A DNA stretch of 48,158 bases from Acetobacteraceae bacterium (GCA_025354865.1 JANXMB010000144.1:1-48158), one strand, 5' to 3'; counted from the first letter of the stretch, positions 1 through 7,782 are shown. Made by a program: numbers and translations. The notes: generated by a model not told the origin, from the sequence alone.

Positions 1-165
1 CCGCAGCGCAAGCGGGCGCAATCGGACCTTGCGCGGTGGACCGCGACGCCGGGTCGGATCCTGTCGGTGCATGGGACATTTCCATTGTATGCAACTGCCG
101 CCGCGCACTTGTCGGTGGAGCAGGGTGGCAAGATCGGCACCGTTGTTGTGGAATGCGCGAAGTAG
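1..165 (+). CDS. C-terminal end of an MDR-family (zinc alcohol dehydrogenase / quinone oxidoreductase-like) protein, cut by the window edge
   Basis: Frame 1 is open from the first base to a TAG at 163-165, giving the last 54 residues of a protein. The final stretch (PLYATAAAHLSVEQGGKIG followed by TVVVE) matches the usual C-terminal end of medium-chain dehydrogenases/quinone reductases, where a 'PL..a..AH...e.g...GK.v' motif closes the catalytic domain. Such enzymes are cytosolic NAD(P)H oxidoreductases. The Rossmann fold and active site lie outside the window, so substrate cannot be judged. The stop codon directly abuts the palindromic repeat that starts around 166. The overlapping longer frames at 29-322 and 36-251 run into that repeat and look spurious. 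Confidence 0.6.
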   Translation, partial: PQRKRAQSDLARWTATPGRILSVHGTFPLYATAAAHLSVEQGGKIGTVVVECAK

Positions 166-254
166 CCGGGATCGCGATGCGTTCGCGCATGCATCGCGAT
201 CCGGCGCTCGGTTTGGTCGCGCGATCCGGGCCTCTGCCCATCGCGCTTTAGAGC
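166..254. repeat. Palindromic intergenic repeat, family B copy 1 (two hairpins)
   Basis: The first hairpin has a perfect 12-bp stem, 169-180 with 191-202, around a 10-base loop. The second pairs GCGCGAT (219-225) with ATCGCGC (240-246) and GGGC (228-231) with GCCC (236-239) around CTCT. It ends in TTTAGAGC, close to the CTCTAGAGC end of the copy at 47247. The same architecture with different inner stem bases recurs at 44249 and 47247. Confidence 0.75.
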
Positions 255-367
255 GTGATCGCCTGAGGTTGACTTCAACCTCGGGCGTGAATCACCCTCT
301 CAAACAAAGGCTTAGACCATGATCCAACGCCGAGATCGCGTGCAACCTCAAACAATCATGGTCTAAG
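247..367. repeat. Palindromic intergenic repeat, family C (two hairpins)
   Basis: Hairpin one spans 255-295, with GTGAT/ATCAC at its base and GAGGTTGA (265-272) facing TCAACCTC (275-282). Hairpin two is a perfect 13-bp inverted repeat, CTTAGACCATGAT (311-323) with ATCATGGTCTAAG (355-367), around a 31-base loop. It abuts family B copy 1 and ends 9 bases before the SDR start codon, so it lies in that gene's leader or promoter. I saw only this copy in the window. Confidence 0.7.
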
Positions 368-376
368 GACAGAAAA

Positions 377-1075
377 ATGGCGGATCGTTCCGTGGTGCTG
401 ATCGTCGGCGCCAATCGCGGCATCGGGTTGGGTGTCGTGCAATCGTTCCTCGCACGCGGATGGGACATCGTCGCCACCGCTCGGCAACCCGGCGCGGCCA
501 CTGCGCTGCAGGCGCTGGCAGGGCAAAACCCCGGCCGCGTGGAAATTCTGGCGCTGGATATGGGCGTCCCGGCCGAGGTGGATCGTTTCGCCGCCTCGCT
601 CGCCGGGCGCATTTTCGATGCCGCGCTGATCAACGCCGGCGTCGCCGGACCCGCGCATCGCACCGCCAACGCCGCCACGCCCGAGGAAATCGGCGCCCTG
701 ATGTTCGTCAATGCCATCGCACCGACGCGCCTGGGCCGGCTGCTGCTGAACAACCTGACGTCCGGGTCCGGTGTGTTGGCATACACCAGCTCCATCATGG
801 GCAGCGTCGCGCTGAATGCCGGTGGGCATGAGTTGTATCGGGCCAGCAAAGCGGCGCTGAACTCGCTCAGCCGCGGATTGTATGCCGAGATGCGAGGCCG
901 CGACCTGACCCTGCTGACGCTGCACCCGGGTTGGGTGCGCACCGATATGGGCGGTTCCGGCGCGCCGGTCGGGGTGGACGAAAGCGCGCGCGGCATGACG
1001 GCGGTCATCGTCGCCGCAGCCGGCAGCCGCCGCCACGCGTTTCTCGATTTCCAGGGCAAGGAACTCGCCTGGTAG
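377..1075 (+). CDS. Short-chain dehydrogenase/reductase (SDR) family oxidoreductase
   Basis: A 232-residue classical SDR, a typical length. It starts with a beta strand and the cofactor motif GANRGIG (about residues 11-17), then has the structural 'NAG' motif (INAGVAG), a serine-containing TSSIMGS segment and the catalytic YRASK pair, with Tyr154 and Lys158. These show an NAD(P)-dependent cytosolic oxidoreductase; the substrate cannot be read from sequence. The start ATG follows AAGGACAGAAAA, a usable ribosome site. The gene stands alone: palindromic repeats lie upstream and a convergent GNAT gene downstream. The small size and short C-terminal region resemble uncharacterised CsgA-like SDRs. 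Confidence 0.88.
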   Translation: MADRSVVLIVGANRGIGLGVVQSFLARGWDIVATARQPGAATALQALAGQNPGRVEILALDMGVPAEVDRFAASLAGRIFDAALINAGVAGPAHRTANAATPEEIGALMFVNAIAPTRLGRLLLNNLTSGSGVLAYTSSIMGSVALNAGGHELYRASKAALNSLSRGLYAEMRGRDLTLLTLHPGWVRTDMGGSGAPVGVDESARGMTAVIVAAAGSRRHAFLDFQGKELAW

Positions 1076-1099
1076 CAAGTTTCCGAGCGGGTGCTGGCT

Positions 1100-1624
1100 C
1101 TAAGCGGCCGGTGGCGGCCATTCCAGCGTGACATAAGGCGGCTCCTGCGCGACCGCCGCCATGCCGAGTTTCTCGCATAGCCGCAACGACGCCGCGTTGC
1201 TGGCCAGCACCTGCACGCGGCCGGGTACGCCCAGCCGGCGGACTTCCTCCAAGGCCGCGCGCATCAACGCGGTGGCGACCCCGCCGCCCTGCCTATCCGG
1301 CAGGATCGCGATATCGACGAAATAAACCCGTTCGCTAGTCGCATCCGTAATCAACCGCCCGATCGGCTGCCCCTCGGTTTCCACGATGTCGAAGCGGGCG
1401 GCGGGAAATTCGTTGCGGTAGGTGGCGCTCATGGCGTGATATTGCATGCGCAGCAACAGCGTCTTGCCGGCCTCGTCCAACGGCATTGCCGCCATTTCCG
1501 GCAATTTATGGCTGGCGAACAAACGATACAGGAATGCCTCGTCGGACCCATCGGCGGCTTCCGGCCGCGCGATCAGCATGCCAGCCCGTATCGGTATCGG
1601 TTGGAGCGAAAATGGCGTGGACAT
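1100..1624 (-). CDS. GNAT family N-acetyltransferase
   Basis: 174 residues using the internal ATG at 1624; the open frame continues to 1939, but that part is low-complexity and lies antisense to the divergent gene at 1687. The GNAT fold is visible: YFVDIAILPDRQGGGVATAL supplies strand beta4 plus the acetyl-CoA pyrophosphate loop (Q/R-x-x-G-x-G/A pattern as RQGGGVA), followed by the ALEEVRRLG helix and the NAASLRLCEKLGM segment typical of the beta6-alpha region. It should transfer an acetyl group from acetyl-CoA to an unidentified amine. It is divergent (62 bp) from the DUF6916-like gene and may belong to the tail-collar cassette; that link is inference. Confidence 0.82.
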   Translation of the reverse strand: MSTPFSLQPIPIRAGMLIARPEAADGSDEAFLYRLFASHKLPEMAAMPLDEAGKTLLLRMQYHAMSATYRNEFPAARFDIVETEGQPIGRLITDATSERVYFVDIAILPDRQGGGVATALMRAALEEVRRLGVPGRVQVLASNAASLRLCEKLGMAAVAQEPPYVTLEWPPPAA

Positions 1625-1686
1625 CGCCCTCGGCCTCAAGCATGGAGGTGCGCAATCGCACCGAAATTGCAGAAGGGAATGCCAAC

Positions 1687-1980
1687 ATGACCGACCGCCC
1701 GACCGCCGAAACCTTCGCGCCGCATGTGGGAAAGGCATTCCGCCCCGTCGGGCGATCGCATGTGCTGACCTTGGTATCGGTCGATACCGCGCGTTCGGCT
1801 GGCAGTGCAAGCGCGACGTCGGTGCCGTTCGCCCTGTTGCTGCGCGGCCCCCGAGACGCGGTGTTGCCCGAGGGCTATTACAGCTTTGCCGTCGATGGCG
1901 GGTACGATGCCGATCTGTACATCGCACCCGTGCATACACCGTCTCGGGACCACCAGGATTATCAGGTGGTCTTCAACTGA
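1687..1980 (+). CDS. DUF6916-like small protein associated with tail-collar genes
   Basis: 97 residues from the ATG at 1687, preceded by AGAAGGGAATGCCAAC. The longer in-frame extension to 1486 runs over the GNAT gene and is unlikely. The protein is predicted to be a small beta-rich domain: VPFALLLRGPRDAVLPEGYY, then FAVDGGYDADLYIAPV, ending in YQVVFN. This 'F.L.L.GP....L.qG.Y...h...g...LFl.P........Y.avFN' pattern is what I recall for DUF6916 proteins, which occur beside Mdp-type tail-collar proteins. It runs tail-to-tail into the first collar gene, with 15 bp between stop codons. No catalytic motif and no signal peptide are visible. Function unknown. Confidence 0.7.
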   Translation: MTDRPTAETFAPHVGKAFRPVGRSHVLTLVSVDTARSAGSASATSVPFALLLRGPRDAVLPEGYYSFAVDGGYDADLYIAPVHTPSRDHQDYQVVFN

Positions 1981-1995
1981 CCCAGGCTGCGTGGA

Positions 1996-2532
1996 TCAGC
2001 CCCGCGACGGAAAGATCCCCTGAATGGCGATGCAGTAATTCACCACCGTAAACGGCATCAGGTTGGTATGCGCCGCGTTGCCGCCGCTGGGACCGGTCGG
2101 CGCGAGCGGCGTCAGGCCGGTCGTGGTGGTGTTGTAAATCGCGAACGGGATGCCGGTTTTGTTGCCCACACCCGACGACGTCGTGGCGTCCGGCACAAGC
2201 GACGTCGTCGCCCCCGCCGTGTTGACGGCCGAGATCGTATGGGAATGCGCCGGAACGGTGGCTTGCGTCAGGGTATTGGTCTCCTGACCGGATGACTGTC
2301 CTTGCGCGATCTGCGTCCCGCCCGGTCCGGTGCCGTAGCTCATGGACGCGCGGCCGCGCAGGTCGGGCAACCCGAACGTCGACACGCCATTGCCGCCGTA
2401 TGTCGTGCCGAGCAGGGAGAACAGCGCCTGATACTGCGCGATCGGCAGCAACTGGCCGGCGCATTGCATCCAACCGCGCGGGGCGAACGGGAAGCCGAAC
2501 GCTTCTATCTGGGACATGTAGGCCTGAGACAT
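1996..2532 (-). CDS. Phage tail-collar / microcystin-dependent (Mdp-like) protein, paralogue 1
   Basis: 178 residues from the ATG at 2532, with AAGGGA nine bases upstream. The N-terminal collar domain is clear: APRGWMQCAGQLLPI, LFSLLGTTYGGNG and FGLPDLRGR (about residues 15-65), then the conserved VPAHSH motif, a variable threonine/alanine-rich middle and the C-terminal motif NYCIAIQGIFP. In phages such domains join tail fibres; free-standing bacterial members are named microcystin-dependent proteins, with no settled function. No signal peptide is seen. It is the last of three tandem paralogues on this strand. No tube, sheath or baseplate gene is nearby, so it is not obviously part of a phage. 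Confidence 0.87.
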   Translation of the reverse strand: MSQAYMSQIEAFGFPFAPRGWMQCAGQLLPIAQYQALFSLLGTTYGGNGVSTFGLPDLRGRASMSYGTGPGGTQIAQGQSSGQETNTLTQATVPAHSHTISAVNTAGATTSLVPDATTSSGVGNKTGIPFAIYNTTTTGLTPLAPTGPSGGNAAHTNLMPFTVVNYCIAIQGIFPSRG

Positions 2533-2587
2533 GGGGAATGATCCCTTGAAAAATGAATGCGGGGGAGGGGGCCGAAGCGATGCGCCA

Positions 2588-3154
2588 TCACGGCCGTTCC
2601 GGGTAAGTCCCCTGAATGGCAATGCACCAATTGAGCGCCAGGCTCGGCTGCATATTATTGTGCGCTTGACCGCCACCGGCATAAGGCGGCAACGCAGCAG
2701 CGTTCAGCGCGACCGACGGATTCCCCGCCGTCGGCGCGAAGCCGTTGACCGGCGTGCCGGAGTGCCCGCCCGGTTGCACCAGCGCCGCCAACATCGACGG
2801 CGCTGCGGGGGGCACGGCCGGCGTTTGCGACGCAGCGTGCGCGTTTGAAACCAGGAATTGGTGATTATGCGCCGGCACCGTCGTGCTCGTCAGTTGCACC
2901 GCCATTTCGCCCCCGGTTCCGCCCATGGATCGCGGCGTCAGGCCCGGGCCCACGCCCTGTCCGATCGGTAGGCTGCCTTGCAGGTTCGGCAGCGCGAAAC
3001 TGGTTGTGCCGTTGCCACCGAACTGGACGCCGAGCAGCGAGAACAAGGTTGCGTATTGGCCGACCGGCAGAAGCTGACCGCGGCATTGCAGCCAGCCATT
3101 GGGGGGGTAGTTGTTGGCCATACAGGTGATCTGGCCGAGGAAGGGTTCCGACAT
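2588..3154 (-). CDS. Phage tail-collar / microcystin-dependent (Mdp-like) protein, paralogue 2
   Basis: 188 residues from the ATG at 3154, chosen because GGAGG lies nine bases upstream. It shares the collar landmarks of its neighbours: PPNGWLQCRGQLLPVGQY, LFSLLGVQFGGNG, FALPNLQG, then VPAHNH and the end NWCIAIQGTYP. The middle (about residues 95-165) is longer and rich in alanine and proline, unlike the other two, so the copies have diverged mainly between the histidine motif and the C-terminal motif. That pattern suggests a constant frame with a variable displayed segment. It lies 55 bp upstream of paralogue 1 and 108 bp downstream of paralogue 3, probably co-transcribed. Confidence 0.87.
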   Translation of the reverse strand: MSEPFLGQITCMANNYPPNGWLQCRGQLLPVGQYATLFSLLGVQFGGNGTTSFALPNLQGSLPIGQGVGPGLTPRSMGGTGGEMAVQLTSTTVPAHNHQFLVSNAHAASQTPAVPPAAPSMLAALVQPGGHSGTPVNGFAPTAGNPSVALNAAALPPYAGGGQAHNNMQPSLALNWCIAIQGTYPERP

Positions 3155-3262
3155 GCGATTGATCCTCCGATTGAAACGGGGCGATTGCGATCTCAGCCTG
3201 ACGCGCGACGACCGAAGATGGTATCGCCTTGGGTCCGTATTGCGTACTCTCAAGCCGGGTCT

Positions 3263-3799
3263 TTACGATTGCGAAGGGTATAGGCCCTGCGTCGCAATGA
3301 TGTAGTTAATTGTCTGGAACGGTTGCATGTTGTCGTGCGGCTGCCCGCCGCCGGCGGCAACCGACACAACGGCGTTATTCAGCGCCACCGGCACGGCTGC
3401 GGCCGGGCCATAGACGTTGGTCGTGGCATCGCCGGCCGGACCGAACACGGTCGTTGCACCCGGAATGATTGTGGCGCCTGCGACCGCCGGTTGCGCCTGG
3501 GGCACGTGGCTGTGTGCCGGCATGTTGGCGGTCGTCAGCGTCACGGTTTCGGTGCCGCTTTTCTGACCCATGATATAGTTCTGCAGGCCGGGGCCCTGAC
3601 CCGTGCCGACGATGGTGCGGCCGCGCAGATCGGGAACGCCGAAGGTTGTTTGTCCGTCCCCGCCGTAGGTCGTGCCGAGCAGCGTGTAAAGCACCTCGTT
3701 ATTGGCGATCTGGAGCAGAGTGCCGTCGCAAAGCTGCCAGCCGACCGGTGCGAAACTGAAACCGGTTGCGATGATTTGTCCGACGTATGGTTCGGCCAT
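3263..3799 (-). CDS. Phage tail-collar / microcystin-dependent (Mdp-like) protein, paralogue 3
   Basis: 178 residues from the ATG at 3799, preceded by GGGGGACAACAGGCC. The frame is open to 4294, but the added part crosses the clpA terminator and is rejected. Landmarks: APVGWQLCDGTLLQI, LYTLLGTTYGGDG, FGVPDLRGR, MPAHSH and the terminal NYIIATQGLYP. It is the first of the three tandem genes, so a promoter is expected in the AT-rich stretch 3860-3960. Being closest to the promoter, and most similar to paralogue 1 in length and collar sequence, it may be the ancestral copy; that is inference. Function unknown. Confidence 0.87.
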   Translation of the reverse strand: MAEPYVGQIIATGFSFAPVGWQLCDGTLLQIANNEVLYTLLGTTYGGDGQTTFGVPDLRGRTIVGTGQGPGLQNYIMGQKSGTETVTLTTANMPAHSHVPQAQPAVAGATIIPGATTVFGPAGDATTNVYGPAAAVPVALNNAVVSVAAGGGQPHDNMQPFQTINYIIATQGLYPSQS

Positions 3800-3863
3800 G
3801 GCCTGTTGTCCCCCGACATGGATTGCGCATTGGCAGCGTCTGCGGCTGCCGCCAGCGGGGAGG

Positions 3864-3892
3864 ATCATACGGATGCAATCGAAGCGGTGGAA
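3864..3892 (-). promoter_or_regulatory. Possible sigma70-like promoter for the tail-collar genes
   Basis: On the minus strand TATGAT (3864-3869) is a good -10 element, with a weak -35 TTCCAC (3887-3892) at 17-bp spacing, about 65 bp before the paralogue 3 start codon. The DNA just upstream (3893-3960) is unusually AT-rich for this window and contains the inverted repeat ACGAT-A-ATCGT, which could be an operator. Sequence pattern only. Confidence 0.3.
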
Positions 3893-3980
3893 TAACCAAA
3901 TGGATGACAAACGAAAAAATCTACGATCCGCAATAAACGATAATCGTATCTTTAGCGTATGGTGCGCTCGCACGGTGCAC

Positions 3981-4016
3981 AAAAAAAACGGCCCCGCTCG
4001 TTTTCGAACGGGGCCG
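3981..4016 (-). terminator. Rho-independent terminator of clpA
   Basis: The 8-bp stem CGGCCCCG/CGGGGCCG (3989-3996 and 4009-4016) has an inner TCG/CGA pairing and, read on the minus strand, is followed by eight T residues (3981-3988). It lies 22 bp after the clpA stop codon. Confidence 0.9.
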
Positions 4017-4038
4017 CTGCTGTGCGCGATCGCGGTGT

Positions 4039-6396
4039 TCAGCCCACCGTTTCGGGTTCCGCCTGACCCGACCCGTCGTCGTCGACGCCTTCGGGTTTGG
4101 GCAGGGCAGGTGGCGCGGCTTCCAAGGTTTCGAACGCCAGCTTGCCGTCTTTCAAGGTCACCTTCACGGAACCGCCCTTGACCAGCTTGCCGAACAACAA
4201 TTCCTCGGCCAACGGCTTCTTGATGTGTTCCTGGATAACGCGGGCCAGCGGACGGGCGCCGTACAGCCGGTCGTAGCCGCGTTCCGCCAGCCATTCCTTG
4301 GCCGCCGAGGACAGCTCGATGGTGACATTCCGATCCGCGAGCTGGGCTTCCAACTGCATCACGAATTTTTCCACGACCCGACCGACGATTTCCGGCGTCA
4401 GCCCGGCGAAGGGGACGATGGCATCCAACCGGTTGCGGAATTCCGGCGTGAAAAGCCGCTTGATCGCTTCGGTGTCTTCGCCTTCGCGCGTGTCGCGCCC
4501 GAAACCGATCGACTCCTTGACCAGATCGGAAGCGCCGGCATTAGTTGTCATGATCAGAACGATATTGCGGAAATCCACCACCTTGCCGTTGTGATCCGTC
4601 AATTTTCCGTGATCCATGACCTGCAACAGAATATTGTACACATCCTGGTGGGCTTTTTCGATCTCGTCCAACAACAACACCGCGTGCGGATGTTGGTCGA
4701 TCGCATCGGTCAGCATGCCGCCCTGGTCGAACCCGACATAGCCCGGCGGCGCCCCGATCAGGCGGGAGATCGAATGCCGCTCCATATACTCCGACATGTC
4801 GAAGCGGATGAGTTCGATACCCATGATCGACGCGAGTTGCCGGGCAACCTCGGTCTTGCCGACGCCGGTGGGGCCGGAGAACAGGTAGTTGCCGATCGGC
4901 TTCTCGGGTTCCCGCAAGCCCGCGCGGGCCAGCTTGATCGCGGCGGCGAGCGCCTCGATCGCCTTGTCCTGGCCGAACACCATGTTCTTCAGATCGCGTT
5001 CCAGGTGCCGCAGGGTTTCCTTGTCGTCGGCGGAGACCGATTTCGGCGGAATGCGGGCGATCTTGGCGACGATCTCCTCCACATCCTTCAAGGTGACGAT
5101 CTTGCGGCGCAGGTTTTCGGGCAGCAGCATGCGAGACGCGCCGACCTCGTCGATGACGTCGATCGCCTTATCCGGCAGTTTCCGGTCGTGGATATATTTC
5201 GCCGACAATTCCACCGCCGCGCGGATGGCTTCCTCGGTGTATTCGACCTTGTGGTGCTGCTCGTAATTGGTTTTCAGGCCGCGCAGGATTTTCACCGTGT
5301 CTTCGATCGACGGTTCGTTCACGTCGATCTTCTGGAACCGGCGGACCAAAGCGCGGTCCTTTTCGAAGTAGTTGCGGAATTCCTTGTAGGTGGTGCTACC
5401 GACGCAGCGCATATTGCCCGAGGCGAGCGCCGGCTTCAGCAGGTTCGATGCATCCATCGCCCCGCCCGAGGTCGCGCCGGCACCGATGACGGTGTGGATT
5501 TCGTCGATGAACAGGATCGCGCCGGGCAGACTTTCCAGTTCGTTGACCACCGCCTTCAGGCGTTCTTCGAAATCGCCGCGATAGCGGGTGCCGGCCAGCA
5601 ACGACCCCATATCGAGGGCGAAGATCGTCGATTTCAGCAGCACTTCCGGCACGTCGCCTTCGACAATGCGCTTCGCCAGGCCCTCTGCGATGGCGGTTTT
5701 GCCGACGCCGGGGTCGCCCACATACAGCGGGTTGTTCTTGGTGCGGCGGCACAGGATCTGGATCGTGCGTTCGATTTCCTGGTCGCGCCCGATCAGCGGA
5801 TCGATCTTTCCCGCCTGCGCCTTCTTGTTCAGGTTGACGCAATAATTCGACAGCGCGTCCTGGCCGCGTTTGCCGGCGGCGGGCTTTTCGTCGCGTTCCG
5901 GTTCCTTGTCCTGGTCCTGGTTCGGACCCGAACCGGCGACCGGGCGCTGCGCCGACCGGCCGGGCGCTTTGGCGATGCCGTGGCTGATGAAATTCACCGC
6001 GTCCAGCCGCGTCATGTCCTGCAGCTGCAGGAAATAGACGGCGTGGCTTTCGCGCTCGCTGAACAGGGCGATCAGCACGTTCGCGCCCGACACTTCTTCC
6101 CGCCCGGACGACTGCACGTGGATGGCCGCGCGCTGCACGACCCGCTGGAAGCCGGCGGTGGGTTTCGGATCGCCGGGCCGGTCGGTGGTGAGACCGGCGA
6201 GGTCCTTGTCCAGGAATTCGCTCAGGTCGTTCCGCAGCTTGTCGAGGTCCACGCCGCAGGCCTTCAGGACCGCAGCGGCGTCGGTGTCGTCTGCAAGACC
6301 CAGGAGCAGATGCTCCAGCGTCGCATATTCGTGGCGCCGTTTGCTCGCCAATCCCAGGGAGCGGTGCAGCGTCTGTTCAAGGTTCCGTGAAAGCAT
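4039..6396 (-). CDS. clpA: ATP-dependent Clp protease ATP-binding subunit ClpA
   Basis: 785 residues, normal for ClpA. It has an N-terminal double Clp-repeat domain (about 1-145), the first AAA+ module with Walker A GDPGVGKT at 227-234 and Walker B-type LFIDEIH, and the second with GPTGVGKT at 508-515 and [10 protein letters not shown], followed by the D2-small domain. ClpA forms a hexamer that unfolds substrates and threads them into ClpP; the adaptor ClpS docks on its N-domain to deliver N-degron substrates. clpS lies 80 bp upstream on the same strand, the usual proteobacterial arrangement. The linker after the N-domain (about residues 148-178) is charged and low-complexity. A strong terminator follows. 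Confidence 0.97.
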   Translation of the reverse strand: MLSRNLEQTLHRSLGLASKRRHEYATLEHLLLGLADDTDAAAVLKACGVDLDKLRNDLSEFLDKDLAGLTTDRPGDPKPTAGFQRVVQRAAIHVQSSGREEVSGANVLIALFSERESHAVYFLQLQDMTRLDAVNFISHGIAKAPGRSAQRPVAGSGPNQDQDKEPERDEKPAAGKRGQDALSNYCVNLNKKAQAGKIDPLIGRDQEIERTIQILCRRTKNNPLYVGDPGVGKTAIAEGLAKRIVEGDVPEVLLKSTIFALDMGSLLAGTRYRGDFEERLKAVVNELESLPGAILFIDEIHTVIGAGATSGGAMDASNLLKPALASGNMRCVGSTTYKEFRNYFEKDRALVRRFQKIDVNEPSIEDTVKILRGLKTNYEQHHKVEYTEEAIRAAVELSAKYIHDRKLPDKAIDVIDEVGASRMLLPENLRRKIVTLKDVEEIVAKIARIPPKSVSADDKETLRHLERDLKNMVFGQDKAIEALAAAIKLARAGLREPEKPIGNYLFSGPTGVGKTEVARQLASIMGIELIRFDMSEYMERHSISRLIGAPPGYVGFDQGGMLTDAIDQHPHAVLLLDEIEKAHQDVYNILLQVMDHGKLTDHNGKVVDFRNIVLIMTTNAGASDLVKESIGFGRDTREGEDTEAIKRLFTPEFRNRLDAIVPFAGLTPEIVGRVVEKFVMQLEAQLADRNVTIELSSAAKEWLAERGYDRLYGARPLARVIQEHIKKPLAEELLFGKLVKGGSVKVTLKDGKLAFETLEAAPPALPKPEGVDDDGSGQAEPETVG

Positions 6397-6415
6397 CTCT
6401 CGCCGCTCCTACGCG

Positions 6416-6431
6416 CATATAGCCCTATATG
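6416..6431. promoter_or_regulatory. Perfect palindrome immediately upstream of clpA
   Basis: CATATAG (6416-6422) and CTATATG (6425-6431) form a perfect 7-bp inverted repeat with a two-base centre, 19 bp before the clpA start codon. It is AT-rich against a GC-rich background and could be an operator or a leader hairpin separating clpS from clpA expression. On the minus strand it includes CCCCATAT, which resembles an enterobacterial heat-shock -10, but I find no matching -35. Confidence 0.35.
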
Positions 6432-6476
6432 GGGGCTGTCCGACCGTGGTGCCGGGTTTTACCGGCGACTCCGCGA

Positions 6477-6809
6477 TCATTCCTTCTCGATCGTGCATTG
6501 CAAAGGGTGCTGGTTTTGCCGCGCGAGGTCCATGACCTGGGTAACTTTGGTCTCCGCGACCTCGTAGGTATAGACCCCGCAGACGCCAACGCCGCGTCGG
6601 TGGACGTGCAGCATGATCTGGGTCGCTTCATCCCGGTTCTTCTGGAAAAAGCGTTCCAGCACGTGCACGACGAATTCCATCGGCGTGTAATCGTCGTTCA
6701 GCATCAGCACTTTGTACATCGCAGGCTTGCGGGTCTTCGGTCGCGCCCGCACGACGACCCCGATATTGGGCCCGTCCGAGTTGCCATCGCGTTTGTCGTT
6801 ATCGCTCAT
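6477..6809 (-). CDS. clpS: ATP-dependent Clp protease adaptor ClpS
   Basis: 110 residues from the ATG at 6809; the open frame upstream to 7004 is not ClpS-like. After a charged, flexible N-terminal tail (about 25 residues), the core shows [20 protein letters not shown], the signature of the ClpS N-degron pocket, then the [19 protein letters not shown] segment and the terminal helix. ClpS binds N-terminal Leu, Phe, Trp or Tyr of substrates and hands them to ClpA. It is transcribed in the same direction as clpA and lies between the phasin gene and clpA. The family identity is firm. Confidence 0.96.
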   Translation of the reverse strand: MSDNDKRDGNSDGPNIGVVVRARPKTRKPAMYKVLMLNDDYTPMEFVVHVLERFFQKNRDEATQIMLHVHRRGVGVCGVYTYEVAETKVTQVMDLARQNQHPLQCTIEKE

Positions 6810-6967
6810 CGTTCGTCCGCATCCATTCGCCGCGATCCTACGCACACCCTGACGGTGAAAGCCAATCGCGGCTGCGTTGTGGGGGAAGCTTATCGGAAGC
6901 CGGGGGTGCAAGGAAATAGCTTTGCATTGGGTTGGCCGCCGGACACCCCCCGGTTGCCCATAAAACG

Positions 6968-6996
6968 AAAAAGGCCCGAGCATGGGCTCGGGCCTT
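6968..6996 (-). terminator. Rho-independent terminator of the phasin gene
   Basis: Perfect 10-bp stem AAGGCCCGAG (6971-6980) with CTCGGGCCTT (6987-6996); on the minus strand it runs into TTTTT. It lies about 100 bp after the phasin stop and before clpS, separating the two units. Confidence 0.85.
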
Positions 6997-7098
6997 CGTC
7001 GCACGGAGGAAACCGCGTCTGGGGGGAGAGGAACGGTTTCGTCCGAACCTGGTAACGCGCGTAGTTGGCGCGCCCGGAGAATCGGGCGGTCGAGAAAA

Positions 7099-7782
7099 TC
7101 AGGCGGCTTTGCCGAAGCTTTCCACCGCCATCGTCACCCGCGCCGCGATCGGGGCGATCGCCTGCTCGGTCAACTTCATCGAGGCGTCGCTGAGCTTGCC
7201 GGATTCGGCCAGCGTCTTTTCCATCGCGGCTTTGGCGAAGGCGCTTTGCAGGTCGAACATGTCTTTGAAGGATTTCACGGCGGTCATCGCCTTGAACACC
7301 GACATGGTTTCTTCCATTTGCGCCTGGGCGGTGGCGGCGACCTGCTTCGAGATGTCCTGCACGCCGGCAGTCCAGATTTGGCTGGATTTCACGAAGGCCT
7401 CGACGTTGCCTTGACCGAACGCGACGAATTCTTCTGCTGTTTTCACGACTTTCTCCATGGGTACGACCGCGCTGCGGACGGTGGGGGGTACGACCGCGCT
7501 GGGCGCGGCGGGGAAGGCGACCGCGACGGGCGCGGCGGGGGATTTAACTGGGACGGGCGCGGCAACCGGGGCCGCGTCGTTCGCCTCGATCGTGGCCGGT
7601 TCGACGATGGCCGGCTCGACGATGGCCGGCTCGACGATGGCCGGCTCGACGATCACAGGCTCGACGATGGCAGGCTGGATCGGGTTTGCCTCGATCGCGA
7701 CGATGGCGGCGGCGATCGGTGCGGCGGCTACCGGGGTCTTGGCCGGGGCGGCGACTTTAACCGCTTTCGGGTTGGTGGCCAT
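7099..7782 (-). CDS. Phasin family protein (PHB granule-associated)
   Basis: 227 residues from the ATG at 7782, with GGAGAGACAGC just before it; the longer frame to 7869 crosses the promoter. The C-terminal part (about 118-227) is a phasin domain of long amphipathic helices: [39 protein letters not shown], then a Met/Phe-rich [19 protein letters not shown] segment. Phasins coat polyhydroxybutyrate granules and control their size. The first ~115 residues are an Ala/Pro/Val-rich extension with pentapeptide repeats (VEPAI), reminiscent of Ala/Pro-rich linkers. Two PhaR-like boxes flank the predicted promoter, fitting PHB-responsive autoregulation. Location beside clpS/clpA is a recurring alphaproteobacterial arrangement, from memory. 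Confidence 0.9.
   Translation of the reverse strand: MATNPKAVKVAAPAKTPVAAAPIAAAIVAIEANPIQPAIVEPVIVEPAIVEPAIVEPAIVEPATIEANDAAPVAAPVPVKSPAAPVAVAFPAAPSAVVPPTVRSAVVPMEKVVKTAEEFVAFGQGNVEAFVKSSQIWTAGVQDISKQVAATAQAQMEETMSVFKAMTAVKSFKDMFDLQSAFAKAAMEKTLAESGKLSDASMKLTEQAIAPIAARVTMAVESFGKAA
7594..7680. repeat. 15-bp in-frame minisatellite inside the phasin gene
   Basis: Units of GGCCGGCTCGACGAT start at 7594, 7609, 7624 and 7639 (three nearly perfect after a first variant), with degenerate copies at 7654 and 7669. The period is a multiple of three, so copy-number change would lengthen or shorten the VEPAI repeat without breaking the frame. Confidence 0.9.

Noticed and set aside
29-322. Small plus-strand genes upstream of the SDR
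   Set aside because: They overlap the real MDR C-terminal frame and run through hairpin repeats; no similarity to known proteins.
1996-3799. Prophage or tailocin remnant
   Set aside because: Only collar-domain proteins are present, with no other phage structural, lysis or integration gene; flanks are housekeeping genes.
4225-6390. Open frame of 721 codons antisense to clpA
   Set aside because: It is a shadow of the high-GC third-position bias of clpA: no recognisable domain, and it lies wholly inside an unambiguous gene.
6425-6440. Heat-shock (RpoH) promoter for clpA from CCCCATAT
   Set aside because: No CTTGAA-like -35 at proper spacing, and the alphaproteobacterial RpoH consensus is not met.
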